NCBI RefSeq assembly: GCF_007570865.1
Contig: NZ_VLPS01000003.1
Location: forward strand, 620,001 to 684,000
From: Atlantibacter subterraneus
GTDB lineage: Bacteria > Pseudomonadota > Gammaproteobacteria > Enterobacterales > Enterobacteriaceae
DNA length: 64,000 nucleotides
Reading direction: 5' to 3'
Shown here: in pieces, positions 1 through 12,700 of the stretch
How positions within the stretch are numbered: the stretch's first letter is position 1
Layout of the letters: each line of letters begins with the position of its first letter
The notes under the pieces: generated by a model
What the model saw: the letters and a program-made list of their open reading frames with translations, nothing else
The model's database searches: none
Told to the model about the DNA's origin: nothing
Made by a program: the position numbers and the translations under genes

Positions 1-63
1 ACTGGATGAGCAGCGGGCTGACAGCCTGCTTACTGTTTGGTTAACCAGCGATGAAAGTGGGCA

Positions 64-384
64 ATGGGTAAGACGAACGATTGGTTGGATTTTGAGCGAC
101 TGGCGGAAAATAAGCTCGACGAGGGGCTAAAACCGCCATCTATGTATAAAGTTATGTTAATGAACGATGATTACACGCCGATGGAATTTGTTATTGACGT
201 GCTACAAAAGTTCTTTTCTTATGATGTAGAGCGTGCAACACAATTGATGCTGACGGTTCACTATCAAGGGAAAGCCATCTGCGGCATTTTCACCGCAGAA
301 GTCGCTGAGACCAAAGTGGCGATGGTGAATCAATATGCCAGGAAGCACGAGCATCCGTTGCTGTGTACGCAGGAACTAGCCTGA
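64..384 (+). CDS. clpS: ClpS, N-degron adaptor of the ClpAP protease
   Basis: ClpS is a 106-residue cytoplasmic adaptor that recognises N-terminal Leu, Phe, Trp or Tyr on substrates and hands them to ClpA. The length equals the E. coli protein and the core is near identical, including the N-end-binding segment around [14 protein letters not shown] (residues about 30-43) and the ClpA-contacting middle ([16 protein letters not shown]). The ATG at 64 gives the family N-terminus; its ribosome site (GTGGG just upstream) is weak. clpA starts 28 bases downstream on the same strand, so the two are probably co-transcribed. Bases 1-63 are upstream DNA with no recognisable gene. The N-degron transferase gene aat lies about 3 kb away on the other strand. 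Confidence 0.97.
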   Translation: MGKTNDWLDFERLAENKLDEGLKPPSMYKVMLMNDDYTPMEFVIDVLQKFFSYDVERATQLMLTVHYQGKAICGIFTAEVAETKVAMVNQYARKHEHPLLCTQELA

Positions 385-412
385 ACGGCGAATTATATTG
401 AGGGGGGTGCCT

Positions 413-2686
413 ATGCTCAACCAGGAACTGGAACTCAGTTTAAACATGGCTTTCGCCAGAGCGCGCGAGCACCGACATGAGTTTATGACCGTCGAGCATC
501 TGTTACTGGCTTTGCTCAGTAACCCATCGGCCCGTGAAGCGCTGGAAGCGTGTTCAGTGGATCTGGTGGCGCTGCGACAGGAACTTGAAGCCTTCATCGA
601 ACAAACTACGCCCGTGCTCCCGGCGAGCGAAGAGGAGCGCGATACCCAGCCGACGTTGAGTTTTCAACGTGTGCTGCAACGCGCCGTATTCCACGTACAG
701 TCGTCAGGCCGTAGCGAAGTCACAGGCGCTAACGTGCTGGTGGCGATTTTCAGCGAGCAGGAATCCCAGGCCGCCTATCTGCTGCGTAAACATGAAGTCA
801 GCCGTCTCGACGTGGTGAACTTCATTTCACACGGCACGCGCAAAGATGAGCCGCATCAGTCCAGCGGTTCAGAAAATCCAGTTAACGAAGAGCAAGCAGG
901 CGGGGAGGAGCGTATGGAAAACTTCACCACCAATCTCAACCAGCTTGCGCGCGTCGGCGGAATTGACCCGCTGATTGGCCGTGATAAGGAGCTGGAGCGG
1001 GCAATCCAGGTGCTGTGCCGCCGCCGGAAAAACAACCCGCTGCTGGTGGGCGAATCCGGTGTCGGTAAAACCGCCATTGCCGAGGGCCTTGCCTGGCGTA
1101 TTGTGCAGGGCGACGTGCCGGAAATCATGGCCGACTGCAATATCTATTCGCTGGATATCGGCTCGCTGCTGGCGGGCACCAAATACCGTGGCGATTTTGA
1201 AAAACGCTTTAAAGCCCTGCTGAAACAGCTGGAGCAGGATACCAACAGCATCCTGTTTATTGATGAGATCCACACCATCATCGGTGCGGGCGCGGCGTCT
1301 GGCGGGCAGGTTGACGCCGCTAACCTGATCAAACCGCTGCTCTCCAGCGGCAAGATCCGCGTGATTGGCTCTACCACCTATCAGGAATTCAGCAATATTT
1401 TCGAAAAAGACCGCGCCCTGGCGCGTCGCTTCCAGAAAATCGATATTACTGAGCCGTCGGTAGAAGAAACCGTACAGATCATTAATGGCCTGAAGCCGAA
1501 ATACGAAGCGCATCACGATGTGCGTTATACCGCCAAAGCGGTGCGCGCCGCCGTGGAGCTGTCGGTCAAATACATCAATGACCGCCATTTGCCGGATAAA
1601 GCTATCGACGTCATCGACGAAGCGGGTGCCCGTGCGCGTTTAATGCCGGTGAGCAAGCGTAAGAAAACCGTCAATGTGGCGGATATTGAATCGGTGGTGG
1701 CGCGTATTGCGCGTATTCCGGAGAAAAGCGTCTCGGCCAGCGATCGCGATACCCTGAAGAGCCTCGGCGACCGGCTGAAAATGCTGGTGTTCGGCCAGGA
1801 TAACGCTATCGAGGCGTTAACCGAAGCCATCAAGATGAGCCGTGCCGGTCTGGGCCATGACCACAAGCCGGTGGGGTCATTCCTGTTCGCCGGGCCGACC
1901 GGGGTAGGGAAAACCGAAGTCACCGTCCAGCTGGCAAAATCGCTGGGTATTGAACTGCTGCGCTTTGATATGTCCGAGTATATGGAACGTCATACCGTCA
2001 GCCGTTTGATCGGTGCGCCTCCGGGCTACGTTGGGTTCGATCAGGGCGGTCTGCTGACCGATGCCGTCATCAAACATCCACATGCGGTGCTGCTGCTTGA
2101 TGAGATCGAAAAAGCGCATCCGGACGTGTTCAACCTGCTGCTGCAGGTGATGGACAACGGGACGCTGACCGACAACAACGGACGCAAGGCGGATTTCCGC
2201 AACGTGATCCTGGTGATGACCACCAACGCCGGCGTGCGTGAGACCGAGCGTAAAACGATTGGCCTGATCCATCAGGACAACAGCACCGACGCGATGGAAG
2301 AGATCAAGAAGGTGTTTACGCCGGAATTCCGTAACCGTCTGGATAACATCATTTGGTTCAACCATCTCAGCACCGACGTTATTCATCAGGTGGTCGACAA
2401 GTTTATCGTCGAACTGCAGGTGCAGCTGGATCAGAAAGGCGTTTCGCTGGAAGTTAGCCAGGAATCGCGCGACTGGCTGGCAGAGAAAGGTTACGACCGG
2501 GCGATGGGCGCACGACCAATGGCACGCGTTATCCAGGATAACCTGAAAAAACCGCTGGCCAACGAACTGCTGTTCGGGTCGCTGGTGGATGGCGGACAGG
2601 TAACGGTGGCGCTGGATAAAGAGAAAGGCGAATTGACCTATCACTTCCAGAGCGCGCAAAAGCACAAGCCGGAAGCGGCGCACTAA
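413..2686 (+). CDS. clpA: ClpA, AAA+ unfoldase of ClpAP
   Basis: ClpA is a hexameric ATPase that unfolds substrates and threads them into ClpP. It has an N-domain (about 1-140) that docks ClpS, an acidic linker, and two AAA+ modules. Walker A motifs are at residues 213-220 (GESGVGKT) and 494-501 (GPTGVGKT); the ClpP-docking IGL tripeptide is at 616-618. I start at the ATG at 413, preceded by a strong GAGGGGGG at 400-407, rather than an in-frame TTG at 398. The product is 757 residues, one shorter than E. coli because of a small gap in the linker near residue 155. The C-terminal Lys/His-rich tail matches the family. A terminator follows directly. No clpP is present here, as in E. coli, where it is elsewhere. 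Confidence 0.98.
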   Translation: MLNQELELSLNMAFARAREHRHEFMTVEHLLLALLSNPSAREALEACSVDLVALRQELEAFIEQTTPVLPASEEERDTQPTLSFQRVLQRAVFHVQSSGRSEVTGANVLVAIFSEQESQAAYLLRKHEVSRLDVVNFISHGTRKDEPHQSSGSENPVNEEQAGGEERMENFTTNLNQLARVGGIDPLIGRDKELERAIQVLCRRRKNNPLLVGESGVGKTAIAEGLAWRIVQGDVPEIMADCNIYSLDIGSLLAGTKYRGDFEKRFKALLKQLEQDTNSILFIDEIHTIIGAGAASGGQVDAANLIKPLLSSGKIRVIGSTTYQEFSNIFEKDRALARRFQKIDITEPSVEETVQIINGLKPKYEAHHDVRYTAKAVRAAVELSVKYINDRHLPDKAIDVIDEAGARARLMPVSKRKKTVNVADIESVVARIARIPEKSVSASDRDTLKSLGDRLKMLVFGQDNAIEALTEAIKMSRAGLGHDHKPVGSFLFAGPTGVGKTEVTVQLAKSLGIELLRFDMSEYMERHTVSRLIGAPPGYVGFDQGGLLTDAVIKHPHAVLLLDEIEKAHPDVFNLLLQVMDNGTLTDNNGRKADFRNVILVMTTNAGVRETERKTIGLIHQDNSTDAMEEIKKVFTPEFRNRLDNIIWFNHLSTDVIHQVVDKFIVELQVQLDQKGVSLEVSQESRDWLAEKGYDRAMGARPMARVIQDNLKKPLANELLFGSLVDGGQVTVALDKEKGELTYHFQSAQKHKPEAAH

Positions 2687-2703
2687 GCGTCACGCGATAA
2701 AAT

Positions 2704-2733
2704 AAAAGGCCGGGTGATTCACCCGGCCTTTTT
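2704..2733 (+). terminator. Intrinsic terminator of clpA
   Basis: An 11-bp perfect stem (AAGGCCGGGTG at 2706-2716 with CACCCGGCCTT at 2720-2730) with a 3-base loop runs into TTTTT. It lies 18 bases after the clpA stop. The A-run on the left could also serve infA transcripts arriving from the other strand. Confidence 0.93.
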
Positions 2734-2777
2734 GTATTCAACGCGCCGCAAGCCCGCAGCGCCGATTCGATTAATGC

Positions 2778-2999
<222 letters not shown>

Positions 3000-3225
3000 A
3001 TCCTCTGGGGTATCACTACCAATGTTTTGAACCGGCAAGATAATGCCCAAGTTCACCAAATATGTAAAGATTTTGCGGTGGATAAACCGGCAAAGTTGAT
3101 TCTGCGCATGACCCGATGACACGGGATTAACCGCATCCAGAACGCAAACGTAAAGGGGAAGTAGAGCCTAAACAGTGGATCCTAAACGGCGGCGGGTAAT
3201 GTGAAGAGTTTTCTCTGCGGGCAAG

Positions 3226-3254
3226 AGTATAGCACTCTCCCATAAAATATGCGG
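3226..3254 (-). promoter_or_regulatory. Candidate infA promoter with extended -10
   Basis: On the minus strand TGCTATACT gives an extended -10 (TATACT is the complement of 3226-3231), with only a weak -35 near 3249-3254. It lies about 230 bases upstream of infA and just after the aat stop. E. coli infA is known to have two promoters; this would correspond to the distal one. This is assigned from sequence alone. Confidence 0.45.
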
Positions 3255-3260
3255 AAAACA

Positions 3261-3968
3261 TTATTTATTGCCGGTATCAAACAGCACTTTAGGTACCCAG
3301 CAGTGTGACGGCAGCGGCTGTGGTTTCAGCAGGCTGAGGTAGTTCAGGTAATCGCGCCGGGCAATCTCCACCGCGCCCAGCGACGCGGTATGGTTATTCA
3401 GTACCTGGCAATCAATCAGCTTGCCGCCCTGACGGATAAAATAGTCGCAGAATACCAGCAGCGCGGTTTTAGACGCATTCTCGCGGCGACTGTACATCGA
3501 CTCGCCGCAAAACAGAGCGCCCTGCGCCACGCCGTACATGCCGCCCACCAGCCGATCCTGATGCCATACTTCAATCGAATGCGCATGGCCGAGTTCGTGC
3601 AGCCGTACGTAAGCGGCCAGCACCTCCGGTGTGATCCAGGTGCCTTCGCTGCGATCGCTGGCGCAGGCGTCGATCACTTCCCCAAAAGCGTGATTGAGCG
3701 TCACCCGATAGGGCGAATGGTTGTGAAAGCGCCGCATGCTGCGGCTAAGATGAAACTGGTCGGGAAACAGCACGGCACGGGGATCGGGCGACCACCACAA
3801 AATCGGATCGCCCGGCGAAAACCACGGGAAAATACCGCGCTGATAGGCCATTAACAGACGCGCAGGGCTGAGATCGCCTCCGAGGGCCAGCAGGCCATTC
3901 GGCTCCCGCAATGCACCTTCCGGCGACGGGAAGGTGATTGACTCACGAGAAAGCTGAACCAGACGCAT
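3261..3968 (-). CDS. aat: Leucyl/phenylalanyl-tRNA--protein transferase
   Basis: Aat transfers Leu or Phe from aminoacyl-tRNA to proteins with N-terminal Lys or Arg, creating the destabilising N-termini read by ClpS-ClpAP. The protein has the family core: [52 protein letters not shown] and the C-terminal KLIDCQ segment. I use the ATG at 3968 (start MRLVQLS, as in E. coli), giving 235 residues; an in-frame GTG at 3983 would add five residues but would use the GGAG needed as ribosome site for the ATG. The C-terminus differs from E. coli over the last dozen residues. It lies downstream of cydC by 31 bases on the same strand, so read-through from cydDC is possible. Confidence 0.97.
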   Translation of the reverse strand: MRLVQLSRESITFPSPEGALREPNGLLALGGDLSPARLLMAYQRGIFPWFSPGDPILWWSPDPRAVLFPDQFHLSRSMRRFHNHSPYRVTLNHAFGEVIDACASDRSEGTWITPEVLAAYVRLHELGHAHSIEVWHQDRLVGGMYGVAQGALFCGESMYSRRENASKTALLVFCDYFIRQGGKLIDCQVLNNHTASLGAVEIARRDYLNYLSLLKPQPLPSHCWVPKVLFDTGNK

Positions 3969-3999
3969 CTTACCAGGCTCCACCGCAGGACGTTATCGT

Positions 4000-5733
4000 T
4001 CAATCATAGACTACGGAGGATTGGCGAAACTGGTAATATCGACCCTGTTTCGCCATCAATTCGTCATGATTTCCACTTTCAATAATTTGGCCATTATCCA
4101 TCACCACGATTTGGTTGAAATCAGCCAAACCGCGCAGACGATGGGTGATCATTAATACGGTTTTATTGGCCGTCACCTTATCCAGCAGGGCTAAAATTTG
4201 CTGTTCGGTTTCGGCGTCCAGCCCTTCCGTGGGTTCGTCCAGTAGCATCATTGGCGCATCGTGGAGCAGGGCGCGGGCAATCGCCAGACGGCGCAGCTCG
4301 CCGCCGGACAGCTGGCGGCCACCTTCGCCCAGCCAACTGTTTAAGCCGCTGTCTTCCAGCAGTTTATCCAGGCCAACCTGGCGCAGGGTATCGGCCAGCC
4401 TGGCATCGCTGGCCTGAGGCGCGGCAAGCAGCAGGTTATCGCGCAGGGTGGCGCTAAACAGATGCACACGCTGCGGCACCACGCTCATACTGGCGCGCAA
4501 GGCGTCTTCGCTGTATTGCGCTAGCGGGCGGCCCGCGAGGGTGATTTCGCCCGACTGCGGGTCCCACGCGCGGGTGAGCAACTGCAACAGCGTTGATTTC
4601 CCACAGCCGGTACGGCCCAGCAGCGCCACGCGCTCCCCGGCGTTAAGGGTCAACGACACCCTATCCAGCGCCGGTTGCGCCTGTTGGGAGTAACGGAAGC
4701 TAACGTTATTGAAGGCCACTGCCGCAGGTGCCGGCGCGGCGGTCGCCGTATCGGTAAAGACAACGTCGGGCTGCTGTTCGGTTAAATCGGTTACCCGCTG
4801 GGCGCTGGCGATCACCTGGCCTAAATGCTGGAATGCGCCGGTTACCGGTGCCAGGGCTTCAAACGCCGCCAGCGCACAGAAAACGAACAGCGCAATCAGC
4901 GCGCCGGGTTGGGTATTGCCGCCTACGCCGCCCGCCGCCATCCATAGCATCAGCACCACGGTCATGCCGCTGATCAGCATCATCACGCCCTGGGACAGCG
5001 CCGTTAGCCCCGTCTGACGGCGCTGGGCTTCCTGCCACTCGCTTTCGGTGGCGTCCAGCGTTTCGCGATAGCGATCGGCGGCGTTAAAAATGGTCAGCTC
5101 CGCATGGCCGATTAACCATGCCGTCAGCTGCTGCCGATACTGCGCGCGCAGCGCGGTGAGCGCCGCGCCGGTGCCCTTACCAGCGCGATAGAACAGCGGA
5201 GGCAGCAGGAGCACCGTCAGGAACATAATCCCGCCGAGCGTCAGCGCCAGGGTCACGTCCAGCACCGACAGCCCAACGGCGACCACCAGAATCACCACCA
5301 GCGCGCCCACCAGCGGGGAAATGACTCGCAGGTAAAGATGGTCGAGCGTGTCCACATCCGCGACCAGGCGGTTCAGCAGTTCGCCCTGGCGAAAACGGGC
5401 AATGCCGGAAGGGGAGAGCGGCAGCACTTTGGTAAAGGTGTAAACCCGCAGATGGGCCAGCACCCGGAAGGTAGCGTCGTGGCTGACCAGGCGTTCAAAG
5501 TAGCGGCCTGCGGTACGGGTAATGGCCGCGCCGCGTACACCGGCGGCGGGGAGCATATAGTTGAAACTGTAAACGCCGGCTACGCCGACCACGGCGGAGG
5601 CGGATAAAAACCAGCCCGACAGCGTCAGCAGGCCGATACTGGCAAGCAGGGTGATAATCGCCAGCACCACGCCGAGGCTGAGCATCCATTTGTGACGCTT
5701 ATACAGCGCCAGGTAGGGAAGTAACGCGCGCAT
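4000..5733 (-). CDS. cydC: CydC, subunit of heterodimeric ABC exporter for cytochrome bd assembly
   Basis: CydC pairs with CydD as an inner-membrane ABC transporter needed for assembly of cytochrome bd and periplasmic cytochromes; it is linked to thiol (cysteine/glutathione) export and, more recently, heme. The N-terminal half (about 15-310) contains six hydrophobic segments. The nucleotide-binding domain follows, with Walker A GRTGCGKS at 373-380, signature LSGGE at 475-479 and Walker B ending LLLDE at 496-500. It is 577 residues against 573 in E. coli, with extra Ala/Pro-rich residues in the linker around 328-338. The ATG abuts the cydD stop with no intervening base, indicating translational coupling. 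Confidence 0.96.
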   Translation of the reverse strand: MRALLPYLALYKRHKWMLSLGVVLAIITLLASIGLLTLSGWFLSASAVVGVAGVYSFNYMLPAAGVRGAAITRTAGRYFERLVSHDATFRVLAHLRVYTFTKVLPLSPSGIARFRQGELLNRLVADVDTLDHLYLRVISPLVGALVVILVVAVGLSVLDVTLALTLGGIMFLTVLLLPPLFYRAGKGTGAALTALRAQYRQQLTAWLIGHAELTIFNAADRYRETLDATESEWQEAQRRQTGLTALSQGVMMLISGMTVVLMLWMAAGGVGGNTQPGALIALFVFCALAAFEALAPVTGAFQHLGQVIASAQRVTDLTEQQPDVVFTDTATAAPAPAAVAFNNVSFRYSQQAQPALDRVSLTLNAGERVALLGRTGCGKSTLLQLLTRAWDPQSGEITLAGRPLAQYSEDALRASMSVVPQRVHLFSATLRDNLLLAAPQASDARLADTLRQVGLDKLLEDSGLNSWLGEGGRQLSGGELRRLAIARALLHDAPMMLLDEPTEGLDAETEQQILALLDKVTANKTVLMITHRLRGLADFNQIVVMDNGQIIESGNHDELMAKQGRYYQFRQSSVVYD

Positions 5734-7500
5734 TTAAATCTCCTCCTGACGATGGGCCAGTAGCGCCGCAAAGTGACTGTTGCCGCTGGCGAGCGCGTCG
5801 AAACGCCCCTGTTCCACGATGTGGCCGTTACGCATTACCCAGATTTCATCCCACTCGCTGATGTAATCGAGCTGATGGGTCACCAGCAGGGTGCTTTGGT
5901 GACGTGAGGCGGCATTCAGCGCCTGCATCACTTTCATTTCACTGTGAGCGTCAAGGCTGGCGGCGGGTTCATCCAGCATCAGCAGTTTGCACGGCGTCAG
6001 CAGCGCGCGCGCCACCGCGACACGCTGGGCCTGGCCCACGGAAAGCCCTGCGCCCTGGTCGCCAATTGGCGTGTCGATGCCCTGAGGCAACTGGCCGATA
6101 AACTCGGTCACCGAGGCGTGCTCCAGCGCGCTTTGCAGCGCTTGCTCGCTGGCATCCGGTGCAGACAGCAGCACGTTGTCGCGCAGCGTCGCGGCGGGTA
6201 ACTGCGGGTTCTGCCCAACCCAGCTTAAAACCTCGCGCCAGACCTGCGGATCGAGATCGCGCAGTTCAATATCATTTACCGTCAGCGAGCCTTCATAAGG
6301 CAAAAAGCCCGACAGCACATTCAGCAACGAGCTTTTACCCGCGCCGCTTTGGCCAACTATCGCGACCCGCTTGCCCGCGTCGAGGGTAAAGTTGAGCGGG
6401 CCAGCCAGCGCGCTGCCCTCCGGCGAAAGCACGATGAGATTATGGGCACGCAGCGTAACCGGATCGTTAGTGCTGAGTTTGAAGGTGCCGCGCGTCGCGC
6501 TTTGCAGCGGCGCTTCAAGGAAGGTTTTCAGGCTGTCTGCCGCGCCTACCGCCTGGGCTTTGGCATGGTAGAACGTGCCCAGGTCGCGCAGCGGCTGGAA
6601 AAACTCCGGTGCGAGGATCAACGTTAAAAAGCCAGCGAACAGCGTGACGCCGACGCCGTAATGACCGAAATTGAGTTCGCCAAGGTAGGAGAAGCCGAAG
6701 TAGACCGCGACCAGCGCAATCGACAAAGAAGTAAAAAACTCCAGTACGCCAGAGGATAAAAACGCCAGCCGCAGCACTTCCATGGTGCGACGGCGGAAAT
6801 CCACCGACGCCTCGCGAATGTTTTCGGTTTCCGCCGCGCCGCGATTGAATAACCGTAGCGTTTCCAGGCCGCGCAGGCGGTCAAGGAAATTGCCGCTCAG
6901 ACGCGCCAGCGCGGCGAAGTTGCGGCGGTTAGCGTCGGCGGCACCCATACCGACCATCGCCATAAACATCGGGATTAATGGCGCAGCGCCCAATAAAATC
7001 AGTGCGGCGGCCCAGTTCACCGGGAAAATTACCAGCACGATCAGCAGCGGAACCGCCGCCGCCAGCGCCATCTGCGGCAGATAGCGGGCGTAGTAATCAT
7101 GCATATCGTCAATTTGTTCGAGGATTAATGTCGCCCAGCTGCCGGCAGGTTTGCCGCTGATCCAGGCCGGGCCCGCCTGCTGGAGACGATCCAGCACCAG
7201 ACGTCGCACTTCCCGACGTATATGCACTCCGGCGCGAAAGCCCACCTTTTCTCGCACCCACACCAGCCAGGCGCGCAGAATAAAGATCAGCACCAGCAGG
7301 GCGAACGGCAGCAGCAGCGCCTCTCGCGGGATGTTTTCCATGATCATATGGTTAAGGATGCGGGCCAGGATCCAGGCCTGGGCGATAATCAATAGCCCGG
7401 TCACGACGCCCAGCAGACGCGAAAGATTCAGCCAGCGACGGGAAATTACACTTTGCTGTTTTAACCAGCGGTTCAGTTCTTGTTGGCGGGATTTATTCAT
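5734..7500 (-). CDS. cydD: CydD, subunit of heterodimeric ABC exporter for cytochrome bd assembly
   Basis: CydD is the partner of CydC. At 588 residues it has the E. coli length. Hydrophobic segments fill about residues 25-310, followed by an ATPase domain with Walker A GQSGAGKS at 383-390, signature LSVGQ and Walker B MLDEP. The signature is LSVGQ rather than LSGGQ, a normal trait of CydD. The ATG at 7500 has no strong Shine-Dalgarno sequence immediately upstream. It is transcribed first, directly ahead of cydC. The trxB gene lies upstream on the same strand but is separated by a terminator, so cydDC probably has its own promoter in the short gap at 7501-7566. Confidence 0.96.
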   Translation of the reverse strand: MNKSRQQELNRWLKQQSVISRRWLNLSRLLGVVTGLLIIAQAWILARILNHMIMENIPREALLLPFALLVLIFILRAWLVWVREKVGFRAGVHIRREVRRLVLDRLQQAGPAWISGKPAGSWATLILEQIDDMHDYYARYLPQMALAAAVPLLIVLVIFPVNWAAALILLGAAPLIPMFMAMVGMGAADANRRNFAALARLSGNFLDRLRGLETLRLFNRGAAETENIREASVDFRRRTMEVLRLAFLSSGVLEFFTSLSIALVAVYFGFSYLGELNFGHYGVGVTLFAGFLTLILAPEFFQPLRDLGTFYHAKAQAVGAADSLKTFLEAPLQSATRGTFKLSTNDPVTLRAHNLIVLSPEGSALAGPLNFTLDAGKRVAIVGQSGAGKSSLLNVLSGFLPYEGSLTVNDIELRDLDPQVWREVLSWVGQNPQLPAATLRDNVLLSAPDASEQALQSALEHASVTEFIGQLPQGIDTPIGDQGAGLSVGQAQRVAVARALLTPCKLLMLDEPAASLDAHSEMKVMQALNAASRHQSTLLVTHQLDYISEWDEIWVMRNGHIVEQGRFDALASGNSHFAALLAHRQEEI

Positions 7501-7566
7501 CGAGTTGTAAGCAGGCGAAAGTCCAGTGAACTAAGGGTGTGAAAGCGCGCAGCCATGTTACAACGA

Positions 7567-7599
7567 CAAAAAAAGAAAGGCGACTTATTCAGTCGCCTT
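7567..7599 (-). terminator. Intrinsic terminator of trxB
   Basis: A 9-bp perfect stem (AAGGCGACT at 7577-7585 with AGTCGCCTT at 7591-7599) is followed on the minus strand by TCTTTTTTTG. It starts 15 bases beyond the trxB stop and insulates cydDC from trxB. Confidence 0.93.
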
Positions 7600-7614
7600 A
7601 TTTAACTTGCAGAA

Positions 7615-9148
<1,534 letters not shown>

Positions 9149-9643
9149 ATGGTAGATAGCAAGAAGCGCCCAGGCAAAGATCTCGACCGCATCGATCGTA
9201 ACATTCTTAATGAGCTGCAAAAGGATGGGCGTATTTCCAACGTCGAGCTTTCTAAAAGAGTGGGACTTTCACCGACGCCTTGCCTTGAGCGTGTGCGCCG
9301 ACTGGAACGTCAGGGTTTTATTCAGGGCTATACCGCTCTGCTGAACCCACACTATTTAGACGCATCACTGCTGGTTTTCGTTGAGATTACTCTGAATCGT
9401 GGCGCGCCGGATGTGTTTGAACAATTTAACGCCGCTGTGCAAAAACTTGAAGAAATTCAAGAGTGTCATCTGGTATCAGGCGATTTCGACTACCTGTTGA
9501 AAACGCGTGTGCCGGATATGTCTGCATACCGTAAATTGCTCGGTGAAACCTTGCTGCGTCTGCCGGGTGTGAACGACACCCGTACCTACGTGGTAATGGA
9601 AGAAGTGAAACAGAGCAATCGTCTGGTAATTAAGACTCGCTAA
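9149..9643 (+). CDS. lrp: Lrp, leucine-responsive global regulator
   Basis: Lrp is a 164-residue DNA-binding protein controlling amino-acid metabolism, transport and fimbriae, forming octamers and hexadecamers. The helix-turn-helix is within about residues 30-55 (ISNVELSKRVGLSPTPCLERVRRL region) and the C-terminal RAM ligand-binding domain covers about 68-160. The sequence is essentially the E. coli one. The start is an ATG behind GGAAGGAATAGAGAGAG. It is monocistronic in appearance, with 120 bases before ftsK. That spacer contains a GC-rich imperfect hairpin near 9703-9730 which may end lrp transcripts. Confidence 0.99.
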   Translation: MVDSKKRPGKDLDRIDRNILNELQKDGRISNVELSKRVGLSPTPCLERVRRLERQGFIQGYTALLNPHYLDASLLVFVEITLNRGAPDVFEQFNAAVQKLEEIQECHLVSGDFDYLLKTRVPDMSAYRKLLGETLLRLPGVNDTRTYVVMEEVKQSNRLVIKTR

Positions 9644-9763
9644 TGCGGAACAGGTGCAAAGTCGCTGTAGTTTGATTACACTCCTGTTAATCCATACAGC
9701 AGCAGTGCCGGGGCGACCCGGCGCTGCTGTCCGTTTTAGCTCGAAGAACCTGGAGAGCCTTTC

Positions 9764-12700
9764 TTGAGCCAGGAATACACTGAAGACAAAGATGTTACCC
9801 TGACAAAGCTGGATAGCGGTCGTCGACTCCTGGAAGCTTTGCTGATTCTGGTTGCCCTTTTTGCCGTCTGGTTGATGGCGGCGTTACTCAGTTTTAATCC
9901 TTCCGATCCCAGCTGGTCGCAAACGGCCTGGCATGAGCCTATCCATAATTTAGGCGGCGCGCCCGGCGCATGGCTGGCTGATACTCTGTTCTTCATTTTC
10001 GGCATCATGGCCTATACGCTGCCCGTAATTATGATCGGCGGCTGCTGGTTTGCCTGGCGACATCGCGCCAATGAAGATTACATCGATTATTTCGCCGTCG
10101 CGCTGCGCCTGATTGGCGTGCTGGCGTTGATCCTCACCTCCTGCGGGCTGGCGGCTATTAACGCCGATGATATCTGGTATTTCGCCTCTGGCGGGGTGCT
10201 GGGCAGCTTATTAAGTACCGCCATGATGCCGCTGTTGAACAGCAGCGGTGGTACTATCGCGCTGCTGTGCGTCTGGGCCGCCGGATTAACGCTGTTTACC
10301 GGCTGGTCCTGGGTGGGCATCGCCGAGAAAATCGGCAGCGTGGTGCTAAGCATTTTAACCTTCGCCACCAACCGCACCCGTCGTGACAATACCTGGCAGG
10401 ATGATGACGAATACGAAGACGACGAGTATGAAGACGATCAGGATGAGGTCGTTGCTAAAGACTCCCGTCGCGCGCGCATCCTACGCGGCGCGCTGGCGCG
10501 CCGTAAACGTCTGGCCGAAAAATTCGCCAACCCGGTGGGGCGCAAAACTGACGAGGCGCTGTTCTCCGGCAAGCGCATGGACGAGCCTGATGACGTCCAC
10601 TATCGCGCGGGCGGCGTTGAGCTCGATCCGGATGATGTGCTGTTCTCCGGGCAAACGGCGTTAGCGCCGGAAGCGGAAAACGATCCGTTATTAAGCGGTT
10701 ATTCCGTGGTGCCGACTGCAGTGCCGGCAGCGGTTCAGCCCGTTGCCCCCGCTGCAGCGACCACGCCGCAGCCCGTCCAATACACCGCCGCGCCGCAACC
10801 GCAGGAGCCGGTGGTGGAATGGCAACCCGTGCCGACAATGCAAACCCCCGAAGCGACCATTGCGCCTGCGCCTGAGCACTATGATCATGTGCCGGTAACG
10901 CCGCCGGTGGATATGCAGGCTCAGGCGGCTTACCAGCCTTATTCCGAAACGCAAAGCGAACATTACCCGCCGACGCAAACATGGGCTGAAGAAGCGCCTT
11001 ATTCTGCCCCGGCATATGAAGAAGCGCCTTATTCAGCGCCAGCTCACGAAGAAACGCCTGCCGTTGCGCCAGAACCTGCCGCGCCGGAAGTGAAGCAAAC
11101 CCGTCCGCCGCTTTACTACTTCGAAGAAGTGGAAGAGAAGCGTGCCCGGGAGCGTGAACAGCTGGCGGCATGGTATCAACCGATCCCTGAGCCCGCTCAA
11201 CCGGCTTACGAGCCGAAACCGGCCGTTGCGCCGGCCATGCCGACGGACAATATCGCGCCGCCTGATATGACGCCAGCCCCTTCACAGGTGCAGGCAGCAG
11301 CGCAGGCGGCAACCGCTGCCACGGCCTTTACGCCGGTATTTAGCATTGCCAGCGATGCGCCGCGCGCCCAGGTAAAAGAAGGTATTGGTCCGCAATTGCC
11401 GCGTCCGAATCGCGTTCGCGTTCCCACGCGCCGCGAACTGGCTTCTTACGGCATCAAGCTGCCTTCCCAGCGCATGGCGGAGCAGCAGGCACGTCACGCG
11501 CAACAGCCGTTTAGCGATGATGAAGCAGATGCCCAGCAGCAGGATGAACTGGCCCGTCAGTTTATGGCCCAACAGCAGCAGCGCTATCAGGATGAAGACA
11601 GCCTGCCGCAGGGCACGGACGAGACGGATGAAGAACAAGCGGAACTGTCGCGTCAGTTTGCCGCACAACAGCAGCAGCGCTACGCGGGTGAACAACCCTC
11701 TGGCGCGATGCCGTTCTCGCTGGATGACTTCTCGCCAATTAAAGCACTGGTTGACGATGGCCCAAGCGAGCCGTTGTTTATGCCGAGCCCGGTAGTGGAT
11801 GAACCTCAGCCGGTCCACGTTCAACCGCAGCAGTCGTACCACCAGCAGCCTCCCGCTTACGCTGCGCCAGCGCAGCCGCAGCCGCAGCCGCAGCCGCCTG
11901 TGCAACAGCAACATCCGGCCTACGCCGCACCGGCGCGGCCTGTAGAGCCGCCGCGTGAAAGCCTGATCCACCCGTTATTAATGCGTAACGGCGATAGCCG
12001 TCCGCTGCAAAAACCGTCCACGCCGCTGCCGTCGCTGGATCTGTTGACGCCGCCGCCAGCGGAAGTTGAACCGGTGGATACCTTTGCTCTGGAGCAAATG
12101 GCGCGTCTGGTTGAAGCGCGTCTGGCGGACTTCCGGATCAAAGCCGACGTGGTGAACTATTCACCCGGCCCGGTGATCACCCGCTTCGAGCTGAATCTGG
12201 CACCTGGCGTTAAAGCCGCGCGGATCTCTAACCTGTCCCGCGACCTGGCGCGTTCGCTTTCTACGGTTGCGGTGCGTGTTGTGGAAGTGATCCCCGGCAA
12301 GCCTTATGTCGGTCTGGAATTACCGAACAAAAAGCGTCAGACGGTTTACCTGCGTGAAGTGCTGGATAACGCCAAATTCCGTGATAACCCGTCGCCGCTG
12401 AGCGTGGTATTGGGTAAAGATATCGCGGGCGATGCGGTCGTGGCCGATCTGGCGAAAATGCCTCACCTGTTGGTGGCGGGTACTACCGGTTCCGGTAAAT
12501 CCGTGGGGGTCAACGCCATGATCCTCAGCATGCTGTATAAAGCCACGCCGGAAGAAGTGCGCTTTATTATGATCGACCCGAAAATGCTGGAACTGTCGGT
12601 GTATGAGGGGATCCCCCATCTGCTGACCGAAGTGGTCACCGATATGAAAGACGCCGCCAACGCCCTGCGCTGGAGCGTCAACGAGATGGAACGCCGCTAC

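Noticed and set aside
3969-3983. Upstream GTG start for aat
   Set aside because: It would add five residues not found in the family and its codons overlap the GGAG needed for the ATG at 3968.
10988-11077. Three 30-base repeats, checked as a possible CRISPR or mobile repeat
   Set aside because: They are in frame inside ftsK, contiguous without spacers, and encode the linker.
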